This document shows, piece after piece, positions 1 to 5,789 of a stretch of 9,237 nucleotides of DNA. This stretch comes from 62-47 sp039808365 (GTDB lineage Bacteria > Pseudomonadota > Alphaproteobacteria > Rhizobiales > Xanthobacteraceae), in assembly GCA_039808365.1 (NCBI GenBank), contig JBDHSX010000148.1:1-9237 (forward strand), given 5' to 3'. A program made the position numbers and the translations under genes. Position 1 is the first letter of the stretch. Each line of letters starts with the position of its first letter. The notes under the pieces are model-generated. The model was not told the origin of the DNA. It searched no databases and saw nothing but the letters and a program-made list of their open reading frames with translations.

Positions 1-53
1 TGCGGCACGGCGACGATGTCGCCCCACGGCGTGACGCGATTTTGCAGGGGCAT
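1..53 (-). CDS. Conserved hypothetical protein, N-terminal fragment (runs off the left edge)
   Basis: Only the first 17 codons are visible, reading MPLQNRVTPWGDIVAVP from the ATG at 53 leftwards. The start is well supported: the minus strand carries AAGGAGA (positions 65-59) followed by GAACA and ATG, an almost ideal Shine-Dalgarno at normal spacing. The N-terminal sequence MPLQNRVTPxGDIVA resembles, from memory, the start of a conserved alphaproteobacterial protein of unknown function; I cannot confirm this from 17 residues. It is the third gene of a minus-strand row after the COG1058 protein and gpt, but a dispersed inverted repeat separates it from gpt. It may therefore be expressed separately or attenuated. 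No function is proposed. Confidence 0.65.
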   Translation of the reverse strand, partial: MPLQNRVTPWGDIVAVP

Positions 54-65
54 TGTTCTCTCCTT

Positions 66-149
66 CGTCATTGCGAGGAGCACTTGCGACGAAGCAATCC
101 AGTCCTTGCTTCGCGACACCTGGATTGCTTCGCTTCGCTCGCAATGACG
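66..149. repeat. Dispersed intergenic palindromic repeat (REP-like, 84 bp)
   Basis: Two perfect arm pairs are nested. CGTCATTGCGAG (66-77) pairs with CTCGCAATGACG (138-149), and CGAAGCAATCCAG (90-102) pairs with CTGGATTGCTTCG (120-132). The arms differ by an internal asymmetry of 12 nt (78-89) against 5 nt (133-137), and the apical loop is 103-119. This type of repeat is common between genes in Bradyrhizobium-like and other alphaproteobacterial genomes; read as protein it gives the familiar spurious string DCFASLAMT. It fills the gap between the gpt stop (154) and the Shine-Dalgarno of the next minus-strand gene. As RNA it would fold into a long hairpin between the two genes. Confidence 0.85.
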
Positions 150-153
150 AATA

Positions 154-681
154 TCACGCCGCGCCGTCGCGGATCGGCGGCTGAAACGACAGCCCGGTGT
201 CCCACGGAAAGAAGATCCAGGTGTCCTGCGACACCTCGGTGATGAAGGTATCGACCAGCGGCTTGCCCATCGGCTTGGCGTAGACCGCCGCGAGATGGGC
301 GCGCGGAAACATCTCGCGCACCGCGCGCGCGGTGGTCCCGGTATCGACCAGATCGTCGATCACCAGCAATCCCTGCCCGCCCGCGCCGCATAACCGCGCG
401 ACCGTGTCCGATACGCCCTTCAGCAGTTTGATGTCGCCTCTGGCGGTGTGATCGTAGCTCGCAAGGCAGATGGTGTCGATGGTGCGCAAACCCAGTTCGC
501 GCGCGACGATCGCCGCCGGCACCAGCCCGCCGCGCGTCACCGCCGCGAGCGCATGGAACGGCCCGGCGGCGTCGAGCCGCCACGCCAGCACGCGGGCGTC
601 GCGGTGAAACTGATCCCACGACACCGGAAACGCCTTCTCGGCCCGCGCCCGCGCATCGCTGTCCGAAACCTGCCCGGTCAT
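154..681 (-). CDS. gpt: Xanthine-guanine phosphoribosyltransferase
   Basis: Purine salvage enzyme that transfers the phosphoribosyl group of PRPP to guanine, xanthine or hypoxanthine, giving GMP, XMP or IMP. The protein is 175 aa, against about 152 in E. coli Gpt; the extra length is mainly a roughly 18-residue N-terminal extension. Type I PRTase hallmarks are visible: VTRGGLVPAAIVARELG at 48-64, SYDHT at 75-79, the PRPP-binding loop LLVIDDLVDTGTT at 105-117 with the acidic pair D109-D110, and a C-terminal QDTWIFFPWD at 152-161 that matches the base-binding end of E. coli Gpt. The protein is cytosolic or peripherally membrane-associated in known relatives. It starts 10 bp after the COG1058 stop, so the two are probably co-transcribed and translationally close; GAGG lies upstream of the ATG. 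Identification is firm. Confidence 0.93.
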   Translation of the reverse strand: MTGQVSDSDARARAEKAFPVSWDQFHRDARVLAWRLDAAGPFHALAAVTRGGLVPAAIVARELGLRTIDTICLASYDHTARGDIKLLKGVSDTVARLCGAGGQGLLVIDDLVDTGTTARAVREMFPRAHLAAVYAKPMGKPLVDTFITEVSQDTWIFFPWDTGLSFQPPIRDGAA

Positions 682-691
682 CTCCGCGACC

Positions 692-1429
692 TCAAAGCGT
701 CGTCTTCAATCCCGCGATCATCGCCTTCACCGCGTCCATCGCCGCGGTGAGCTTGGCCTGGTCGCGCGAGCGCACCACCAGATTGGTGTTCGGCTTGCGC
801 TCCTCGTCCATGAACGGATAGCTGCCGATGATGGTGTCGGGATGGGCGTTGGCGATCTCGCGCAGCGGTCCGCCGATATCGCCCTCGCGGGCGTTGGCGC
901 GCACCGATTCGGACAGCATCCGCACGCCGGTCTTCAGCTTCGGCGCGACGATGTCCATCATCGCCTGCATGATCGAGGGCACGCCGGCCATCACGATGAC
1001 ATTGCCGAGCATGAAGCCCGGCGCGAGGATGGTCGCGCTCTGGATCAAATCCGCGCCGTCGGGGATCCGCGCCATGCGCAGCCGCGCCTCGTTGAGGTCC
1101 TGCCCGTTGAACCGCTCGCGAAACCGCGCCACCACCTCGGGGTGATGATCGATGCCGACGCCGAACGCCCTCGCCACGCTGTCGGCGGTGATGTCGTCGT
1201 GGGTCGGACCGATGCCGCCGGTGGTGAAGACGTAGCCGTAACGGTGGCGCAGCGCATCGAGCGCGGCGACGATGTCGGCCTCGTCGTCGGCCACCACCCG
1301 CACCTCCTTCAGGTCGATCCCGATATTGGTGAGGTATTCGGCGATGAAGCCGATGTTCTTGTCCTTGGTGCGCCCGGAGAGGATCTCGTCGCCGATCACC
1401 AGCAGGCCCGCCGTCACCACGTCGCTCAT
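692..1429 (-). CDS. Stand-alone CinA-N-terminal / MoaB-like molybdopterin-binding-domain protein (COG1058)
   Basis: A 245-aa protein made up of the MoCF_biosynth/CinA N-terminal fold. Motifs are GDEILSGRTKDKN at 13-25, TTGGIGPTHDDIT at 69-81 and GVPSIM at 149-154. The C-terminal nicotinamide-nucleotide amidase domain of full CinA (about 400 aa) is absent. Known relatives of this domain hydrolyse ADP-ribose or related pyrophosphates rather than making molybdenum cofactor, so a nucleotide-pyrophosphatase or house-cleaning role is possible but inferred. I chose the ATG at 1429 because GAGG sits 6 nt upstream and the family normally begins just before the AGLLVIGDEIL strand. An in-frame start at 1510 would add 27 residues with no family similarity. 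It is followed at 10 bp by gpt, which suggests a nucleotide-salvage operon. Databases often label such genes competence/damage-inducible protein A. Confidence 0.88.
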   Translation of the reverse strand: MSDVVTAGLLVIGDEILSGRTKDKNIGFIAEYLTNIGIDLKEVRVVADDEADIVAALDALRHRYGYVFTTGGIGPTHDDITADSVARAFGVGIDHHPEVVARFRERFNGQDLNEARLRMARIPDGADLIQSATILAPGFMLGNVIVMAGVPSIMQAMMDIVAPKLKTGVRMLSESVRANAREGDIGGPLREIANAHPDTIIGSYPFMDEERKPNTNLVVRSRDQAKLTAAMDAVKAMIAGLKTTL

Positions 1430-1639
1430 AGCAGCCTCATCCTGTTCGCTTCCCGCCTCGCTCCCGCCGCATCGCTGCGGCTGCCTTGTTATTGAGCAGC
1501 ACCGCGCCACATTTCAGGCAGCGCGGGGCGAAATCCGCGGGCAAAAGGCCCGTTTCCCATGCATATCGTGCTGGCCCGAGCCTTGCTACCTCCCTTTCCG
1601 TGAATTCACCAGTGAAACACGCCGGGGGTCTTGCAGCCG
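1430..1639. promoter_or_regulatory. Divergent intergenic region between COG1058-gpt and the Anbu cluster
   Basis: This 210-bp gap separates two divergently transcribed units and must hold both promoters, though I see no convincing -35/-10 pair on either strand. Structures present are the hairpin GCCGC-N6-GCGGC (1466-1481) in the COG1058 leader, the hairpin CGGGC-AAAAG-GCCCG followed by TTT (1538-1555), and the perfect palindrome GTGAATTCAC (1600-1609), listed separately. Confidence 0.4.
1600..1616. promoter_or_regulatory. Candidate operator: palindrome GTGAATTCAC plus a third half-site
   Basis: GTGAATTCAC (1600-1609) is a perfect 10-bp palindrome, followed after CA by another GTGAA (1612-1616). 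The site thus has three alternating GTGAA/TTCAC half-sites about 25-40 bp before the ATP-grasp start. Its position would suit a transcription-factor site controlling the Anbu cluster, but the regulator is unknown and chance is not excluded. Confidence 0.25.
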
Positions 1640-3064
1640 ATGTCCATTGCGTTCGACGAGATGAACGGCGGCGGGGACGCCGTTCGCCCCGCCTATCAGG
1701 AACTGGCGCGCTGGCTCACGGAAACATCGGCCGACGGCCTTGAATACCGCCGCCAGGAAGCGGAATTGCTGTTTCGTCGCATCGGCATCACCTTCGCGGT
1801 CTACGGCGACGCCGCGGCGCAGGAGCGGCTGATCCCGTTCGACGTGGTGCCGCGCATCATTTCGTCCGGCGAGTGGGCGATCCTGGAGCGCGGCCTGCGG
1901 CAGCGGGTGCAGGCCATCAACCTGTTTCTGCGCGACATTTATCACGAGCGCGAGATTTTGCGGGCCGGGCTGATCCCGAAGGATCTGGTCTATCAGAACC
2001 CGGTGTTCCGGCCCGAGATGAACGGCCTTCGCATCCCGCACGACGTCTATGTCCACATCGCCGGCATCGACGTGGTGCGCGTCGGTCCGGAGAGCTTCTT
2101 CGTGCTGGAGGACAACGCGCGCACCCCCTCCGGCGTCTCCTACATGCTGGAGAACCGCGAGATCATGATGCGGCTGTTTCCGGACCTGTTCGCGCGTCAT
2201 CGCGTCGCGCCGGTGGAGCGATACCCCGAGGAATTGCTGGCGACGCTGGCGTCGGTGGCGCCGCGCGGCGCCTCGACGGAGCCGACCGTCGCGCTGCTCA
2301 CCCCCGGCGTCTATAATTCCGCGTTCTACGAGCACTCGTTCCTGGCGGACAAGCTCGGCGTCGAACTGGTGGAGGGGCGCGACCTCATCGTCCGCAACGA
2401 GCAGGTCTTCATGCGCACCACCGAGGGCCTGAAGCGGATCGACGTGCTGTATCGCCGCGTCGACGACGACTTTCTCGATCCCCTCACCTTCCGGCCGGAT
2501 TCCGCGCTCGGCGTGCCCGGCCTGATGGCGGCCTACAGCGCCGGCAACATCACGCTGGCCAACGCGGTCGGCACCGGCATCGCCGACGACAAGGCGATCT
2601 ACAGCTACATGCCGGACGTGGTGCGGTTCTATCTCGGCGAGGAGCCGATCCTGAAAAACGTGCCGACCTGGCGCTGCCGCGAGCCGGACGACCTCGCCTA
2701 TGTCCTCGATCATCTGAAGGACCTCGTGGTGAAGGAGGTTCACGGCTCGGGCGGATACGGCATGTTGATCGGCCCCGCGTCGACCTGCGCGCAGATCGAG
2801 GCGTTCCGCGACCGCCTGCGGCGCGATCCGGACAACTTCATCGCGCAGCCGACGCTGGCGCTCTCCACCTGCCCGACCTCGACCGCCGCCGGCCTCGCGC
2901 CGCGCCACGTCGATCTGCGGCCCTTCGTCCTCACCGGCCGCGACCGCGTCACCGTGATCCCCGGCGGACTGACGCGCGTGGCGTTGCAGGAAGGCTCGCT
3001 CGTCGTCAATTCCAGCCAGGGCGGCGGCACCAAGGACACCTGGATTCTTCACGACGGCCTCTGA
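1640..3064 (+). CDS. Circularly permuted ATP-grasp protein (COG2308 family), first gene of the Anbu cluster
   Basis: Predicted ATP-dependent amide-bond ligase of 474 aa, related in fold to the synthetase half of glutathionylspermidine synthase; the substrate is unknown. Family hallmarks are FDEM and VRPAY near the N terminus (5-8, 15-19), FFVLEDNARTPSGVSYMLEN at 153-172, LVVKEVHGSGGYGMLIGP at 362-379 (nucleotide-binding Lys and Gly-rich loop), IAQPTLALST at 401-410, HVDLRPFVL at 423-431 and GGLTRVAL...SSQGGGTKDTW at 442-468. There is no signal peptide or membrane segment, so it is cytoplasmic. I prefer the ATG at 1640 over an in-frame TTG at 1631, because GGGGG at 1624-1628 is too close to the TTG. 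The ribosome site is weak for either start. The alpha-E gene follows at 23 bp. COG2308 and alpha-E proteins nearly always occur together, sometimes fused. Confidence 0.9.
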   Translation: MSIAFDEMNGGGDAVRPAYQELARWLTETSADGLEYRRQEAELLFRRIGITFAVYGDAAAQERLIPFDVVPRIISSGEWAILERGLRQRVQAINLFLRDIYHEREILRAGLIPKDLVYQNPVFRPEMNGLRIPHDVYVHIAGIDVVRVGPESFFVLEDNARTPSGVSYMLENREIMMRLFPDLFARHRVAPVERYPEELLATLASVAPRGASTEPTVALLTPGVYNSAFYEHSFLADKLGVELVEGRDLIVRNEQVFMRTTEGLKRIDVLYRRVDDDFLDPLTFRPDSALGVPGLMAAYSAGNITLANAVGTGIADDKAIYSYMPDVVRFYLGEEPILKNVPTWRCREPDDLAYVLDHLKDLVVKEVHGSGGYGMLIGPASTCAQIEAFRDRLRRDPDNFIAQPTLALSTCPTSTAAGLAPRHVDLRPFVLTGRDRVTVIPGGLTRVALQEGSLVVNSSQGGGTKDTWILHDGL

Positions 3065-3087
3065 TCTCCCACCGCAAAGACGATCCC

Positions 3088-4032
3088 ATGCTTTCACGAA
3101 CCGCTGAAAACCTGTTCTGGCTGGCGCGCTATGTCGAGCGCGCCGACTATCTCGCGCGCACCATCGAGGCGACGCTGCGCGCCACGGCGCTGCCGAGCGC
3201 CTATGTCGGCCAGACCAACGAGTGGGAATCCGCGCTGCTCACCGCGGGCGTCGCCGAAGCCTTCTATCGACAGGAGACCGTCGCGGACGAGCGCAGCGTG
3301 GTGACTTACCTCGCGTTCTCGCGCGACAATCCGTCATCGATCCGCAACTGCATCGACAACGCCCGCGTCAATGCCCGCGCCATCCGCACCGCGCTCACCG
3401 GCGAGATGTGGGACACCATCAACAGCGGCTGGATCGACCTGCAAGGCGTCTGGAGCATGGCGACCCACAGCCGCGAGCAACTCGTAAAATTCCTTCGCCT
3501 GGTGCAGGAAACCTCGCTGCGCTTCGACGGCTCGGCCTACCGCACCATGCTGCGCAACGACGCCTACTGGTTCTCGCGGCTCGGACTGCATCTGGAGCGC
3601 TCCGACAACACCGCGCGGATTCTCGACGTCAAGTATCACGTCCTGCTGCCCGACCGGGAGCATGTCGGCGGCCCGCTCGATTACTATCAGTGGACGGCGA
3701 TCCTGCGGTCGGTGTCGGCGCTCACCGCCTATCACTGGGTTTATCGCGATACGGTCAAGCCATGGCTGATCGCCGATCTGCTGATCCTCAACGAGAAGCT
3801 GCCGCGCTCGCTGGCGAGTTGCTACGGCAATCTGGTGCGCAACCTCGACCAGATCGGGGTCGCCTACGGCCAGCAGGGCCCGGCGCAGCGGCACGCGCGC
3901 GGCATCCGCAATCGCCTTGAGCGCAGCCGGATGGACGCGATCTTCCAGGGCGGCCTGCATGAATTCATCCAGGAATTCCTCTCCGACAACACCAAGCTCG
4001 GCGAGATCATCGCCACGCAATACTTGAACTGA
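3088..4032 (+). CDS. Alpha-E domain protein (COG2307 / DUF403)
   Basis: A 314-aa, largely helical protein of the alpha-E family, the standing partner of COG2308 ATP-grasp proteins. No enzymatic activity is established; it has been proposed to act with the ATP-grasp, perhaps as a scaffold or acceptor. The sequence shows an internal duplication: FWLARYVERADYLARTIE at 10-27 is echoed by YWFSR at 160-164 and LERSDNTARILD at 169-180. Both copies keep ER-x-D-x-x-A-R with identical internal spacing (E17, R18, D20, A23, R24 and E170, R171, D173, A176, R177). The MLSRTAENLFWLARY start is typical of the family. The ribosome site before the ATG is poor, so translation may depend on coupling to the ATP-grasp 23 bp upstream. 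The transglutaminase gene follows after 19 bp. There is no signal peptide or transmembrane segment. Confidence 0.9.
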   Translation: MLSRTAENLFWLARYVERADYLARTIEATLRATALPSAYVGQTNEWESALLTAGVAEAFYRQETVADERSVVTYLAFSRDNPSSIRNCIDNARVNARAIRTALTGEMWDTINSGWIDLQGVWSMATHSREQLVKFLRLVQETSLRFDGSAYRTMLRNDAYWFSRLGLHLERSDNTARILDVKYHVLLPDREHVGGPLDYYQWTAILRSVSALTAYHWVYRDTVKPWLIADLLILNEKLPRSLASCYGNLVRNLDQIGVAYGQQGPAQRHARGIRNRLERSRMDAIFQGGLHEFIQEFLSDNTKLGEIIATQYLN

Positions 4033-4051
4033 GCATCGAGGCAGGACCGAC

Positions 4052-4876
4052 ATGCGGCTTCGCGTTTCCCACTTCACCACCTATCGCTACGAGCCACGCG
4101 CGGTCAGCATCATCCAGATGCTGCGCCTCGCGCCGCGCGATCATGAGGGGCAGTATGTCGTGGACTGGCAGATCGGGGTCTCCTCCGACACACGGCTCGA
4201 CATGCAGCACGACGCGTTCGGCAACATCGTCCATATCCTGACCCAGGGCGCGACGTCGGAGATCACCGTTCATGTCGACGGGCTGGTCGACACCACCGAC
4301 ACCCACGGCGTCCTGCGCGGCACCGACGAGCGATTTCCGCCCGCGCTGTTCCTGCGCGCGACCGAACTCACCGCCGGCGACGACGCCATCGCGGCGCTGG
4401 CGCGCGATCTGGTCACCGAATTCGACGACGACCGGCTGCGGCTGCTGCACGGGTTGATGACGCGGCTCGGCGACGAGATGACGTTCGATCCCGATCCGAC
4501 CCATCCCGGCACCACCGCGCGCGACGCCTACGCGCTGCGGCGCGGCGTCTGCCAGGACTACGCCCACATCTTCATCGCCTGCGCGCGCAAGGCGGGCGTG
4601 CCGGCCCGCTTCGTCTCCGGACATTTCCTGCGCGCCGACGGCGTGGTCGAGCAGCAGGCCGGCCACGCCTGGGCGGAAGCCTTCGTGCCCGATCTCGGCT
4701 GGGTCGGCTTCGATCCCGCCAACGGCATCTGCACCACCGATTGCCATGTCCGCGTCGCCGTCGGCCTCGACTATCTCGGCGCGGCGCCGGTGCGCGGCAC
4801 GCGATACGGCGGCGGCGCGGAGAATCTGGACGTCGCGGTCAGGGTGGATCAGGCCGGCCGGCAAAACCAGAATTGA
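4052..4876 (+). CDS. Transglutaminase-like cysteine peptidase/amidase (COG1305)
   Basis: A 274-aa protein with an N-terminal bacterial transglutaminase beta domain (about 1-85, beginning MRLRVSHFTTYRYEPRA) and a transglutaminase core (about 150-225). The catalytic triad can be read directly: Cys167 in RRGVCQDYAHIF, His205 in AGHAWAEAF and Asp221 in GWVGFDPANG. Bacterial relatives act mostly as peptidases or amide-bond hydrolases rather than cross-linkers. Here the substrate is unknown, but the context suggests the product of the ATP-grasp. No signal peptide is seen, so it is cytosolic. The ATG at 4052 follows GAGGCAGG, giving a reasonable ribosome site, and lies 19 bp after the alpha-E stop, so it is in the same operon. 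The tail after about residue 245 is rich in Gly, Asn and Gln and probably disordered. Confidence 0.9.
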   Translation: MRLRVSHFTTYRYEPRAVSIIQMLRLAPRDHEGQYVVDWQIGVSSDTRLDMQHDAFGNIVHILTQGATSEITVHVDGLVDTTDTHGVLRGTDERFPPALFLRATELTAGDDAIAALARDLVTEFDDDRLRLLHGLMTRLGDEMTFDPDPTHPGTTARDAYALRRGVCQDYAHIFIACARKAGVPARFVSGHFLRADGVVEQQAGHAWAEAFVPDLGWVGFDPANGICTTDCHVRVAVGLDYLGAAPVRGTRYGGGAENLDVAVRVDQAGRQNQN

Positions 4877-4961
4877 GGACGATGCCCACCCGCTTGTTGC
4901 CCGCGTCCGCGACGCCGCGTAAAACTGCGCATCCTGTCCGCTTGCCGGTGTGGTTCGAGAT

Positions 4962-5708
4962 ATGACGTATTGCTGCGGAATCCTGGTCCGCGAAGGCCTG
5001 GTGATGATCGCCGACACCCGCACCAACGCGGGCCTCGACAATGTATCCACCTTCCGCAAGCTGCACGTGTTCTCCGCGCCGGGGGAACGCATCCTGGCGA
5101 TCGCCAGCGCCGGCAATCTCGCCATCAGCCAGTCGGTTCTCAGCACGCTGAGCGAGGGGCTGCCCAACCCCGCGACCGGCGAAACCGAAACGCTGATGAA
5201 CGCGCCGACCATGTTTCAGGCCGCGCAGCGGATCGGCCACGCCGTCCGCCACGTCAACGCCACCGAGGGCCGCGTCCTGCAAGCCGAGGATATCAATTTC
5301 AGCGTGTCGTTCCTGTTCGGCGGTCAGATCAAGGGCCAGCCGATGCGCCTGTTCATGATCTATCCGGCCGGCAACTTCATCGAATGCACCACCGACACGC
5401 CGTATCTGCAAATCGGTGAGCACAAATACGGCAAGCCGGTGCTCGACCGCGCCGTGCGCTACGACGTTCACCTCTATGATGCGCTCAAGATCGGGCTGAT
5501 CTCGATGGACTCGACCATGCGCTCCAATCTCGGTGTCGGCCTGCCGCTCGACGTTCTCGTCGTGCGCAAGGACGTCTGCGACGCCGATCTCAGCTATCGT
5601 ATCGAGGACGACGAGCCGTATTTTCACGATCTGCGCGCGCGCTGGTCGGCCGCGTTGCGCGCGGCGCATCAGAACATTCCGTCGCCACCCTACAAGACGG
5701 GAGCCTGA
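4962..5708 (+). CDS. Anbu: bacterial proteasome-like (Ntn-hydrolase) peptidase, COG3484
   Basis: A 248-aa ancestral-beta-subunit-type protein, homologous to proteasome beta subunits and HslV. From the ATG at 4962 the protein reads MTYCCGILV, so removing Met exposes Thr1 as the nucleophile without a propeptide. Counting from that Thr, Asp17 (in VMIADTRTNAG) and Lys32 (in STFRKLHVF) occupy the proteasome catalytic positions. SVSFLFGGQIKG, ECTTDTPYLQIGEHKYGKP and ISMDSTMRSNLGVGLPLD are further family blocks. An in-frame GTG at 4950 is rejected because it would bury the Thr. Known Anbu proteins assemble into spiral oligomers without a dedicated ATPase unfoldase, and none is seen here. Physiological substrates are unknown. 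The gene lies 85 bp after the transglutaminase, the largest gap in the cluster, so it may have an internal promoter as well; its ribosome site is weak. Confidence 0.92.
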   Translation: MTYCCGILVREGLVMIADTRTNAGLDNVSTFRKLHVFSAPGERILAIASAGNLAISQSVLSTLSEGLPNPATGETETLMNAPTMFQAAQRIGHAVRHVNATEGRVLQAEDINFSVSFLFGGQIKGQPMRLFMIYPAGNFIECTTDTPYLQIGEHKYGKPVLDRAVRYDVHLYDALKIGLISMDSTMRSNLGVGLPLDVLVVRKDVCDADLSYRIEDDEPYFHDLRARWSAALRAAHQNIPSPPYKTGA

Positions 5709-5730
5709 TCTCGCGCCGCGCGCGGCGAGA
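5709..5730 (+). terminator. GC-rich hairpin immediately after the Anbu stop codon
   Basis: TCTCGCGCCGC pairs with GCGGCGAGA apart from a two-base bulge, forming a stem-loop that begins at the base after the Anbu TGA. It lacks a downstream T-run, so it is at best a non-canonical terminator or a 3'-end stabiliser closing the cluster. Followed 15 bp later by a second hairpin. Confidence 0.35.
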
Positions 5731-5744
5731 CCCGATCCATGACT

Positions 5745-5761
5745 GTCCGGCGGCGCCGGAC
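5745..5761. terminator. Perfect hairpin GTCCGGC-GGC-GCCGGAC between Anbu and the SDR gene
   Basis: Seven perfect base pairs with a 3-nt loop. CAAAACAAC follows on the plus strand rather than a T-run, so intrinsic termination is doubtful. Together with the hairpin at 5709-5730 it suggests a transcript boundary before the SDR gene. It could equally be leader structure of the SDR mRNA. Confidence 0.3.
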
Positions 5762-5789
5762 CAAAACAACCAGCAAGGGAAGAAACATC

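Noticed and set aside
42..242. Small plus-strand frame containing DCFASLAMT
   Set aside because: This is the usual spurious translation of the dispersed repeat and runs antisense into gpt.
1430..1510. N-terminal extension of the COG1058 protein to 1510
   Set aside because: The extra 27 residues have no family similarity, and the ATG at 1429 has a Shine-Dalgarno.
1631..1639. TTG start for the ATP-grasp
   Set aside because: The G-run is only 2 nt away from the TTG, and the ATG three codons later fits better.
1586..3097. Long open frame on the minus strand opposite the ATP-grasp gene (503 codons)
   Set aside because: It is the antisense shadow of a clear family member in GC-rich DNA; its translation is rich in His, Arg, Asp and Val without domain motifs.
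4950..4961. GTG start for Anbu
   Set aside because: It would place four residues before the catalytic Thr and need processing not known for this family.
4007..5212. Minus-strand open frame spanning the transglutaminase and Anbu genes
   Set aside because: It crosses two well-supported plus-strand genes, has a low-complexity composition and lacks a plausible ribosome site.
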